From: an uncultured Eubacterium sp.
GTDB taxonomy: Bacteria > Bacillota > Clostridia > Lachnospirales > Lachnospiraceae
Reading direction: 5' to 3'
DNA length: 20,541 nucleotides
Assembly: GCA_900547255.1 (NCBI GenBank)
Contig: URGC01000039.1
Location: forward strand, 1-20,541
Shown: one piece after another, positions 13,758 through 20,541 of the stretch
Layout of the letters: the number at the start of each line of letters is the position of its first letter
Position numbering within the stretch: position 1 is the stretch's first letter
The notes under the pieces: model-generated
The model's input: only the letters and a program-made list of their open reading frames with translations
What the model was told of the DNA's origin: nothing
Database searches by the model: none
Position numbers and translations under genes: made by a program

Positions 13758-16715
13758 CTATTTAAATAAAGGTTCAATGGCATCAAACATGTCTTTTTCC
13801 TGTTCAATAACTGTCTGATTACCCACAACACACAGATAATTCTCATCTATTGTATCCCTGATAAGTGGTGCAAGGCTTCTTATCGCCTCAACATCTGCTG
13901 ATAAAATCTCATCCCTGCTCTTCTGGTAATCTTCATATGTTGCATTACATATATATGCACTGAATGACCTTGAGCCCTTGGCAGCCGGATTCTTAGGAAC
14001 ATCAATAAGTCCTATTGTTCCTATTATATATTTGAGCATATCTCTGTCAGATGCATCAAAGTCAGCAACATAATCACCGGCATTCTCGAATATTTCATTA
14101 GTCTTTCTAAGATTAGGGTCTCTGTATGATACCATGTAAGTATCACCATTCTTGCTGAATCCGCTCATACAGCCATATGCTCCACCCTTAACTCTTACAT
14201 TAATCCACAGATATTCATATGAGAATATTATTTTAAGAACCCTGAGTGCTCCTGTATATTTATAGCCTTTCTCCACAAAGTTACCACATCTTGCAACATA
14301 CTGTACCTGTGATGAAGATGTGAATGCCTTATTAACCTTTGATGGCTTAAATTCTCTTACAACAACCGGCTCCTCTGATACATTTAATCTGCCTGCAAAT
14401 TCCTCCATTGGCTTCTTGAAATATTTATCAAAGCCATTGTCATCTGCTGTACAGCTCACAAGAAGATTGTCCTTTGCAAATATATATTTAACACATTTGG
14501 CAAGATTAGCAGCAATCTCCTCTTTGACATCTGCAAAATTCTTTTCAAGATTATCTATGAACTCATAATAGTCATATCCACTTATCTTGTTAGAATAATA
14601 TCCTGTTGGTGAGAACTGTGCTGTACCATATGTGTAAGATACAATATGGCCTGAACTTGTCATAGAGCTTTCAAGTCTTGATTTAACACGTCTTATAATC
14701 TCCTCAAGTCTCTTATACTCATTAAACTTAGTACTAAACATCATCTCATTCATCATATCGAGCATGAATGGAATCTTCTCATATAGCGCCTTACCCTTAA
14801 TCTCGTAATATATGCTGTATTCATCAAGCTTTTTATCATCACTGTACAATGAAGCACCAGAACTGATACCACCACAGTTGATATTAATCTCATTAGACAG
14901 CTCTGGATATGTGAAATGCTCTGTATCCATAAGTCCAAGTGTTGTTGAGAGTAATCCAAGATAAGGAATAAGCTCCTCTGGAACACGTTTACAGTTAAAT
15001 GCAAGAGTGATATAAGCAATTCCACTTGTAAACATGTTATGATGCACAACTGTCACACCACCTACATCCTTAGGGTCTATATACAGCTTTTCTGCTGATT
15101 TCTCGATATCATCAAGTTTTAACATAGGAATTGATAACAAATCATCCTGACTTGATGGTTCATCCTGATATTCTTTTAATTCCTTAGTTGATTTAATAAT
15201 ATCATCAAGCTCTTTGTCACTTAACTTAAGCTTATAATCGGCAAGCTTCTTAGCTGTCTTTGCAGCCTGTTCCTCAAAAAGTCCTCTCTTAGGAACAAGT
15301 GTGATAACAGAGCCATGATTGTTATCAAGAAGGTATGTTTTAATTATATTCTCAAACAATCCTTCATTCTTTTCTTTCTTAATCTGTTCAAATATATCCA
15401 GCTCCTCAAGGTGGATGAATGGCTTATTCTCATCATATAACCAGCTATCCATCATTGTAAGATAATACATAAGTCCCTTTGGATAAGAGCCAAAATCAGC
15501 TTCACGATACTTGAATTCATAGTAATTAATACCAGCGTCAATCATACGCATATCAATTCCATCTTTGACGATGCTCTCAAGTACCTCATTAATTGTATCA
15601 AGGAATAACTGCTTCTTTGACTCTTCTGAATTCTTGGCAACTATTGAATATATTGGCTGTCTGACTGATGATTCATAATTAGAATACACATCTGTAGAAA
15701 CTCCCTTGTCAACAAGTGCCTGCTTAAGTCTTGCGCCAGGCGCTGTGACAAGTGCATAATCTAATATCTGCATGGCAAGATAGAGCTTGGCATCTGTCGC
15801 CTCACCTGCAACCTTGTTGTATGATATATATGAATTATCTTCTACCGGCTCATCATCTGTAACAGCAAAATAATGAGTCTCATCTGTCATAGAATCAAAT
15901 GCATTCTGTAATGCAATATCAGAATCAATATTTACTTCATCCGAATCAAACTTGTTAAGGTATTCCCTGTCCAGATAATCAAGTCTTTCTGTTATATCTA
16001 TATCTCCGTACATATATATATAACTGTTAACTGGATGATAGTAGTTCTTATGATATTCCTTGAACTCTTCATATGTTAACTCTGGTATGCTGTCCGGCTC
16101 TCCACCAGACTCATATCTGTAGGCAGTATCTGGGAATAATGATACAAATGTCATTCTCGATAATATATCATCTGGTGATGAATACACGCCCTTCATCTCA
16201 TTATATACAACACCATTATATGTGATATCGCTGTCCTTATCCTCTAATTCGTAATGCCATCCCTCCTGCATGAAGATTTTCTTATTGTTATGCATATTAG
16301 GATAGAAAACTGCATCCATATATACATCCATTATATTTTTAAAATCAACATCATTGCAGCTTGCTACTGGATAAACTGTCTTATCCGGATATGTCATGGC
16401 ATTAAGGAATGTGTTAAGTGAGCCTTTGCATAATTCAACAAATGGGTCTTTTACCGGATACTTGCGTGAACCACAAAGAGTAGAATGTTCAATTATATGC
16501 TGTAATCCTGTATCATTATATGGTGGTGTCTTAAATCCTATGGAGAATACCTTATTGTTATCATCATTAGATATAACAACTACTCTTGCTCCGCTCTTCT
16601 TATGTCTGCAAAGCAGACCTACAGAATTAATATCACTTAATTCATGTATATCCAACACCTCATACTGTGATAAATTAAGCTTACTAACAGCTTCCATTCT
16701 CTCTTTTAGATTCAT
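13758..16715 (-). CDS. M16C-family zinc metallopeptidase (insulinase/presequence-protease type)
   Basis: A 985-residue protein, the usual length for M16C enzymes, which degrade peptides inside a closed two-half chamber. The inverted zinc motif HIIEH gives H73, E76 (catalytic) and H77; the distal zinc ligand is most likely E173 in 'YNGVVYNEMKG'. 'STLCGSRKYPVKDPFVEL' and 'NAMTYPDKTVYPV' are family signatures. The C-terminal half holds the inactive homologous domain, with 'RVKGGAYGCMSGF' as the substrate-binding R/Y segment. No signal peptide, so probably cytoplasmic. Start with GGAGG 10 bases upstream. It is the first gene of a run continuing into era, and a promoter may lie at 16750-16780. Confidence 0.95.
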   Translation of the reverse strand: MNLKERMEAVSKLNLSQYEVLDIHELSDINSVGLLCRHKKSGARVVVISNDDNNKVFSIGFKTPPYNDTGLQHIIEHSTLCGSRKYPVKDPFVELCKGSLNTFLNAMTYPDKTVYPVASCNDVDFKNIMDVYMDAVFYPNMHNNKKIFMQEGWHYELEDKDSDITYNGVVYNEMKGVYSSPDDILSRMTFVSLFPDTAYRYESGGEPDSIPELTYEEFKEYHKNYYHPVNSYIYMYGDIDITERLDYLDREYLNKFDSDEVNIDSDIALQNAFDSMTDETHYFAVTDDEPVEDNSYISYNKVAGEATDAKLYLAMQILDYALVTAPGARLKQALVDKGVSTDVYSNYESSVRQPIYSIVAKNSEESKKQLFLDTINEVLESIVKDGIDMRMIDAGINYYEFKYREADFGSYPKGLMYYLTMMDSWLYDENKPFIHLEELDIFEQIKKEKNEGLFENIIKTYLLDNNHGSVITLVPKRGLFEEQAAKTAKKLADYKLKLSDKELDDIIKSTKELKEYQDEPSSQDDLLSIPMLKLDDIEKSAEKLYIDPKDVGGVTVVHHNMFTSGIAYITLAFNCKRVPEELIPYLGLLSTTLGLMDTEHFTYPELSNEININCGGISSGASLYSDDKKLDEYSIYYEIKGKALYEKIPFMLDMMNEMMFSTKFNEYKRLEEIIRRVKSRLESSMTSSGHIVSYTYGTAQFSPTGYYSNKISGYDYYEFIDNLEKNFADVKEEIAANLAKCVKYIFAKDNLLVSCTADDNGFDKYFKKPMEEFAGRLNVSEEPVVVREFKPSKVNKAFTSSSQVQYVARCGNFVEKGYKYTGALRVLKIIFSYEYLWINVRVKGGAYGCMSGFSKNGDTYMVSYRDPNLRKTNEIFENAGDYVADFDASDRDMLKYIIGTIGLIDVPKNPAAKGSRSFSAYICNATYEDYQKSRDEILSADVEAIRSLAPLIRDTIDENYLCVVGNQTVIEQEKDMFDAIEPLFK

Positions 16716-16749
16716 ATAAACTTAGCCTCCGATTTTAGTTTCTGATTTC

Positions 16750-16780
16750 ATTATAAATCATATTTGTTTTTAAATCACAA
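16750..16780 (-). promoter_or_regulatory. Candidate promoter for the M16 peptidase-era operon
   Basis: A perfect TATAAT lies at 16755-16750 on the minus strand, 34 bases before the ATG. The best -35 is TTGTGA at 16780-16775 with a long 19-base spacer, so only the -10 is convincing. It lies just after the terminator-like hairpin that follows the sortase gene, where a new transcript would be expected. Confidence 0.4.
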
Positions 16781-16781
16781 T

Positions 16782-16827
16782 AGAGCCAGAAAGAATTCCC
16801 TTGTAAGGAATATATCTTCCTGACTCT
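16782..16827 (-). terminator. Hairpin after the sortase gene, probable terminator
   Basis: On the minus strand AGAGTCAGGAAGA...TTCC (16827 downward) pairs with GGGAA...TCTTTCTGGCTCT ending at 16782. The stem is about 19 bp with G-U pairs and small bulges, closed by a short loop around TTACAA. The following ATTGTGATTT is a poor U-tract, so it may stabilise the RNA end or be a weak terminator. Confidence 0.5.
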
Positions 16828-16850
16828 CTGCTTTTGTTTAATTCATGATT

Positions 16851-17906
16851 TTAACGCTGTACAATTGCATCCTCTACAAGCTTGGCAAGTACAAGGAATC
16901 TCTTGTTATCATCATAGTTAGGCACCATTGTACATGTTGACAATGTAATAATCTTAGAATCCTGGTCTATTGTAACACTGTCATCAATAACTCCACCATA
17001 TGTTGTCTTGGCATCATTAACAAACTGTACTAAAGATGCACCATCATTAACACCATACTTTGCTGGAATTAATACATCTGTAAAGTGAACTGCTGCAAAT
17101 ATCTGATACTTGAGCTGTCTGTCACCCTGGTAGATATATATATATGGATTAGCCTTTAAGAAGTTCTCATCTTCATAATAGTGAAGCTGTGTAAACATAA
17201 CTGAGTTAATGTTACGTGTAGCAGCATGACCATATATAACTGTATTCTTATCTGAAAAATCCTTCTTATTGTATGTAAACTGTGTATATATAGCACCTGT
17301 CCATGAGTAATAATTATTAATTGTATAGTTAAGATAATAATTCTCGCCCTTGCTCTCAGACTGAAGGATAGGATACTCAATCTCTGTTCCTGGGATATAT
17401 ATATAAGCATATACATCTTCATTAGTCTGCTGTAACTCTTCTAAAGATACATCCTTCTCAGCCTTAACAACTGGAGTTGTTGTTGTCTGCTCTGAAGTAG
17501 CTTCTGTAGCTTTTGATACTGCTGTTGCTGAAGGTTTTGTACTTACAGCAGGTCCCTTTTTCTTACCAGATGTCGCTAAAACAATTATTGCTACAATAAC
17601 TGCTATAATAACTACAGCTAACACAGCGATACATCCTATCTGCTTCTTGCTTAAAGATGCAAGCTTATCGCCAAAGCTCTTATTATCGTTAGCTGGGAAT
17701 CTTGTTACATGTGTATCATCAGATGATTCAGCATCATCTAAACCTTCTGTATCATCAGATGATTCAGCATCATCTAAACCTTCTGTATCATCTACTTCTT
17801 CCTCTGTAATACCATCACTGTCAAGTGCGTCTGTTTCAACTTCCTGTGTTGACTTGTTAACATTGTCTAATGTCTCGTCAATGTTGTTCTCGTTATTATC
17901 CTTCAT
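16851..17906 (-). CDS. Class B sortase with duplicated acidic cytoplasmic tail
   Basis: A 351-residue type II membrane protein. Residues 1-88 are a very acidic cytoplasmic tail containing a 12-residue exact duplication (TEGLDDAESSDD at 41-52 and 53-64). The transmembrane helix is at about 90-112, followed by a Thr/Ser/Ala-rich linker and the sortase beta-barrel. Catalytic residues are H227 in TVIYGHA, C325 in TLSTC and R336 in DNKRFLV, the class B pattern. It should anchor proteins to peptidoglycan, although no LPxTG/NPxTN-type substrate gene is in the window. Most sortases have only a few residues before the helix, so the long acidic tail is unusual. Start with AAAGGGAGA upstream, 25 bp after dnaJ, so it is probably co-transcribed with dnaJ. 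Confidence 0.93.
   Translation of the reverse strand: MKDNNENNIDETLDNVNKSTQEVETDALDSDGITEEEVDDTEGLDDAESSDDTEGLDDAESSDDTHVTRFPANDNKSFGDKLASLSKKQIGCIAVLAVVIIAVIVAIIVLATSGKKKGPAVSTKPSATAVSKATEATSEQTTTTPVVKAEKDVSLEELQQTNEDVYAYIYIPGTEIEYPILQSESKGENYYLNYTINNYYSWTGAIYTQFTYNKKDFSDKNTVIYGHAATRNINSVMFTQLHYYEDENFLKANPYIYIYQGDRQLKYQIFAAVHFTDVLIPAKYGVNDGASLVQFVNDAKTTYGGVIDDSVTIDQDSKIITLSTCTMVPNYDDNKRFLVLAKLVEDAIVQR
17713..17784. repeat. Two perfect 36-bp tandem repeats in the sortase gene
   Basis: The units 17713-17748 and 17749-17784 are identical, and the first 8 bases of a third unit (GTATCATC) follow. Being 36 bp they keep the frame and encode the duplicated acidic 12-mer. Perfect identity at the DNA level means a recent duplication or one that changes copy number by slippage. 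Confidence 0.95.
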
Positions 17907-17931
17907 AACATCTCCCTTTCATTCGGTTTAA

Positions 17932-19056
17932 TCACTTAAAAAATCCTTTTTTCTTATGAGGAACTTCTTCCCCTGTCAGGAGTTTCTCATAATTGATGAG
18001 GGCTTCCTTCTGTTCAGCATTGAGTTTAGCAGGAATATCAACTATTAATGTAATATAATGATCTCCTCTGACTTCTTTATTTCTTACTGTAGGCATACCT
18101 TTGCCCCTTAAACGTACTCTTGTACCTGAAGCCGTTCCTGGTTTAACCTCATACACAACTTCACCATCAACTGTCTTGACCTTAACTTCTCCACCAAGTA
18201 CAGCAGTTGGATAGCTGATTCTGACATCTGAGAATATATTGTACCCATCTCTCTGGAAATTAGGATCCTGGCTGATCATAACTGCAACGAGCAGATCACC
18301 TCTTGGGCCGCCGTTAGTTCCCGGCTCACCCTTACCTTGTATTCTAACACACTGACCGTCATCTATGCCAGCAGGAATTGTAACTTCGATTGTTTTTTTG
18401 CTTGATATATAACCTGTACCATAGCAGTCAGGACATTTCTCCTTGACAATCTTACCAGTTCCCTTACAGTCAGGACAAGGCTGCACGTTACGAACCATTC
18501 CAAAAAGTGACTGCTGAGTGTAAACAACCTGACCTTTACCACCACATTTGCTGCATGTCTCAGGTGATGTACCTGGCTTTGCACCAGTTCCGTTACATGT
18601 CTTACATGGGTCTTTAAGGGTTACATCAAGTTTCTTAGATGTTCCTGTAACAGATTCCGCAAATGTAATTCTGACCGTTGCCCTCACATCTGCTCCACGC
18701 ATAGGTCCATTACTACTACGTCTTCTGCCGCCACCAAATAAATCTCCAAATATATCTCCAAATACATCGCTGCCGAATATATCTCCCATATTATTGAAGT
18801 CAAATCCACCAGCTCCACCGCCAGAACCGTCAAATGCTGCATGACCAAACTGGTCGTACTGGCGACGCTTATCTGCATCACTTAATACTGCGTATGCTTC
18901 TGATGCTTCCTTAAACTTAGCTTCCGCATCTTTATCTCCCGGATTGATATCAGGATGATATTTCTTGGCAAGCTGTCTGTATGCCTTCTTAATCGCTGCT
19001 TCATCGGCATCCTTTGGCACGCCTAATACCTCGTAATAATCCCTTTTTTCAGCCAT
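17932..19056 (-). CDS. dnaJ: Chaperone protein DnaJ
   Basis: A 374-residue class A J-protein that stimulates DnaK ATPase and delivers unfolded substrates. The J-domain has HPD at 34-36. A Gly/Phe-rich linker follows at roughly 70-115 (repeated FGD/IFG units), then four zinc-finger motifs of the CxxCxGxG type (CKTCNGTG, CSKCGGKG, CPDCKGTG, CPDCYGTG), and the C-terminal substrate-binding barrels ('IPAGIDDGQCVRIQGKGEPG', 'GDHYITLIVDIP'). Length and order are standard. It follows dnaK after 139 bp and has its own promoter-like sequence and leader hairpin in that gap. The sortase gene follows closely. Confidence 0.98.
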   Translation of the reverse strand: MAEKRDYYEVLGVPKDADEAAIKKAYRQLAKKYHPDINPGDKDAEAKFKEASEAYAVLSDADKRRQYDQFGHAAFDGSGGGAGGFDFNNMGDIFGSDVFGDIFGDLFGGGRRRSSNGPMRGADVRATVRITFAESVTGTSKKLDVTLKDPCKTCNGTGAKPGTSPETCSKCGGKGQVVYTQQSLFGMVRNVQPCPDCKGTGKIVKEKCPDCYGTGYISSKKTIEVTIPAGIDDGQCVRIQGKGEPGTNGGPRGDLLVAVMISQDPNFQRDGYNIFSDVRISYPTAVLGGEVKVKTVDGEVVYEVKPGTASGTRVRLRGKGMPTVRNKEVRGDHYITLIVDIPAKLNAEQKEALINYEKLLTGEEVPHKKKGFFK

Positions 19057-19081
19057 TGTTTACCTCCGTTATAATCGCCAA

Positions 19082-19117
19082 TAACTGCACAGAGCAGTGA
19101 ACTACCCTGTGCAGTTA
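19082..19117 (-). other. Leader hairpin between dnaK and dnaJ
   Basis: TAACTGCACAG (19082-19092) and CTGTGCAGTTA (19107-19117) form an 11-bp perfect stem with a 14-base loop. No U-tract follows on either strand, so it is not a standard terminator. It would lie early in the 5' leader of a transcript from the promoter at 19134-19161 and ends about 25 bases before the dnaJ ATG. It does not match the CIRCE operator sequence. Possible roles are mRNA stabilisation, processing between dnaK and dnaJ, or repressor binding. Confidence 0.75.
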
Positions 19118-19133
19118 ATACCACGGCTATTCT

Positions 19134-19161
19134 ATTATAAATTATTTAGAATAATAATCAA
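19134..19161 (-). promoter_or_regulatory. Probable dnaJ promoter
   Basis: On the minus strand TTGATT (19161-19156), a 16-base spacer and a perfect TATAAT (19139-19134) lie in the dnaK-dnaJ gap, which is very AT-rich. A start near 19127 would give a leader of about 70 bases that contains the 11-bp hairpin. This would let dnaJ and the sortase gene be transcribed separately from dnaK. Confidence 0.6.
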
Positions 19162-19195
19162 GTATTAATTGTAATGTAACCTTAATAGTTATCAA

Positions 19196-20541
19196 TTATA
19201 CTTCCTTATAATCTCCATCAACTACATCATCACCATATGAAGCTCCGTTGTTAGAAGCACCTGCTCCCATATCAGGGCCTGTGCCAGCACCCATATCTGG
19301 ACCAGCGCCAGCAGCACCTGCGCCTGCCTGTGACTCATAGAGCTTAGCAAAGAGCTTCTGAGCTGATTCCATAAGCTTTTCTTTAGCAGCCTTGATAGCA
19401 TCAACATCTGAATCTGTAAGGTTCTCTGCTTCCTTGCCATCAATAAGTGACTTGAGTGCATTAAGATCTGCCTCAACTGCTGACTTATCAGCCGCATCAA
19501 GCTTATCACCTGCTTCATCAAGAGCCTTCTGTGTCTGGAATACCATTGAATCAGCATCATTTCTTACTTCAATAGCTTCCTTACGCTTCTTATCCTGTGC
19601 CTCATATTCAGCAGCTTCCTTAACAGCCTTATCGATATCTTCATCAGACATGTTAGAACCTGCTGTTATTGTGATATGCTGTTCCTTACCTGTTCCCAAA
19701 TCCTTAGCTGATACATTAACAATACCATTGGCATCAATATCAAATGTAACTTCAATCTGTGGAACACCTCTTCTTGCTGGTGGGATACCATCAAGTCTGA
19801 ACTGACCGAGTGACTTGTTATCCTTGGCAAACTGTCTCTCACCCTGTACTACGTTGATATCAACGGCTGTCTGGTTATCAGCGGCTGTAGAGAATATCTG
19901 GCTCTTCTTTGTAGGAATTGTTGTATTTCTCTCAATAAGTCTTGTTGCGATACCACCCATTGTCTCGATTGAAAGAGAAAGTGGAGTAACATCAAGAAGA
20001 AGAATCTCACCTGCACCGGAATCACCAGCAAGCTTACCACCCTGGATAGATGCACCGATTGCTACACACTCATCCGGGTTTAAGGACTTGCTTGGCTCTT
20101 TGCCTGTCATCTGTCTTACCTTATCCTGTACAGCCGGGATACGTGTAGAACCACCAACTAAGAGTACCTGACCGAGGTCTGCATTGGTAAGTCCTGCATC
20201 TCTCATTGCGTTCTGAACCGGAATTGCGGTTCTCTCTACAAGGTCATGTGTCAGTTCATCAAATTTTGCTCTTGTAAGATTCATATCAAAGTGCTTCGGT
20301 CCCTCTGCAGTTGCAGTGATGAACGGAAGGTTGATATTGGTTGTTGTTGCGGAAGAAAGCTCTTTCTTTGCCTTCTCTGCTGCTTCTTTTAATCTCTGAA
20401 GTGCCATCTTATCAGTTGATAAGTCAACACCTTCTGCTTTCTTGAATTCATCAATCATCCACTGTGTGATCTTGTTATCGAAATCATCACCACCAAGATG
20501 TGTATCACCGTTGGTAGATAATACTTCGATGACACCGTCAC
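19196..20541 (-). CDS. dnaK: Chaperone protein DnaK (5' end outside the window)
   Basis: The C-terminal ~448 residues of the Hsp70 ATPase chaperone. The frame is open to the window edge and reads DGVIEVLSTNGDTHLGGDDFDN, which belongs to the nucleotide-binding domain, so the true start is beyond 20541; the Met at 20458 is internal. Visible parts are 'VLLVGGSTRIPAVQ' (adenosine motif), the hydrophobic linker/beta start 'LLLDVTPLSLSIET', the substrate-binding sandwich ('PPARRGVPQIEVTFDIDANGIVNVSAKD'), the helical lid, and a Gly/Ala-rich tail with two copies of PDMGAG that ends in VVDGDYKEV. A CIRCE operator, if present, would lie outside the window. dnaJ follows. Confidence 0.98.
   Translation of the reverse strand, partial: DGVIEVLSTNGDTHLGGDDFDNKITQWMIDEFKKAEGVDLSTDKMALQRLKEAAEKAKKELSSATTTNINLPFITATAEGPKHFDMNLTRAKFDELTHDLVERTAIPVQNAMRDAGLTNADLGQVLLVGGSTRIPAVQDKVRQMTGKEPSKSLNPDECVAIGASIQGGKLAGDSGAGEILLLDVTPLSLSIETMGGIATRLIERNTTIPTKKSQIFSTAADNQTAVDINVVQGERQFAKDNKSLGQFRLDGIPPARRGVPQIEVTFDIDANGIVNVSAKDLGTGKEQHITITAGSNMSDEDIDKAVKEAAEYEAQDKKRKEAIEVRNDADSMVFQTQKALDEAGDKLDAADKSAVEADLNALKSLIDGKEAENLTDSDVDAIKAAKEKLMESAQKLFAKLYESQAGAGAAGAGPDMGAGTGPDMGAGASNNGASYGDDVVDGDYKEV

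Noticed and set aside
19082..19117. CIRCE/HrcA operator between dnaK and dnaJ
   Set aside because: The palindrome arms are TAACTGCACAG/CTGTGCAGTTA with a 14-base loop; CIRCE has TTAGCACTC arms and a 9-base spacer.
19392..19805. Ser/Ala-rich plus-strand open frame of 137 codons opposite dnaK
   Set aside because: This composition is the usual antisense shadow of a Glu/Lys/Asp-rich coding sequence; dnaK on the other strand is certain.

Overview
The window looks like a chromosomal segment of a low-GC Gram-positive gut anaerobe of the Clostridia, most likely Lachnospiraceae (Coprococcus/Roseburia/Agathobacter-like). The reasons are AT-rich DNA, strong GGAGG-type ribosome binding sites, single-chain glycyl-tRNA synthetase, an M16C insulinase-type peptidase next to era, and an AgrC-type kinase paired with a LytTR regulator. 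The family assignment is an inference from protein flavour, not from a marker-gene comparison. Except for a gene fragment at the extreme left edge, every gene lies on the minus strand, so reading order runs from right to left.

Right half (20541 to about 8800) is housekeeping: dnaK (5' end outside the window), dnaJ with its own promoter and a 5'-leader hairpin, a class B sortase with an internally duplicated acidic tail, an M16C metallopeptidase, era, a 264-bp imperfect palindrome filling the era-recO gap, a short recO, a pyridoxal/pyridoxamine kinase, a TatD-associated-type radical SAM protein and glyQS. A membrane-anchored zinc-ribbon protein of unknown role follows glyQS.

Left half (about 7100 to 165) is an accessory cassette that is visibly richer in A+T. 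It starts with a LytTR response regulator and an AgrC-like histidine kinase that overlap. Next comes a control region with two 14-bp direct repeats exactly 21 bp apart, overlapping a candidate -35, and a terminator-like hairpin that encloses the candidate -10. Then come a small secreted Trp/Tyr-rich protein, a lipoprotein, an ABC-2-like permease, a single-pass extracytoplasmic protein, two more polytopic permease-like proteins, and an ABC ATPase. This reads as a two-component-controlled secreted peptide/protein and ABC transporter (export, immunity or envelope-stress) module.

The most striking feature is the ABC ATPase. It is cut after about residue 120 (Walker A kept; signature motif and Walker B lost) and continues in frame into the C-terminal catalytic box of a tyrosine recombinase (HxxR, H, Y). 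The transporter cassette therefore has no intact ATPase in this window, and the left boundary records a DNA rearrangement.
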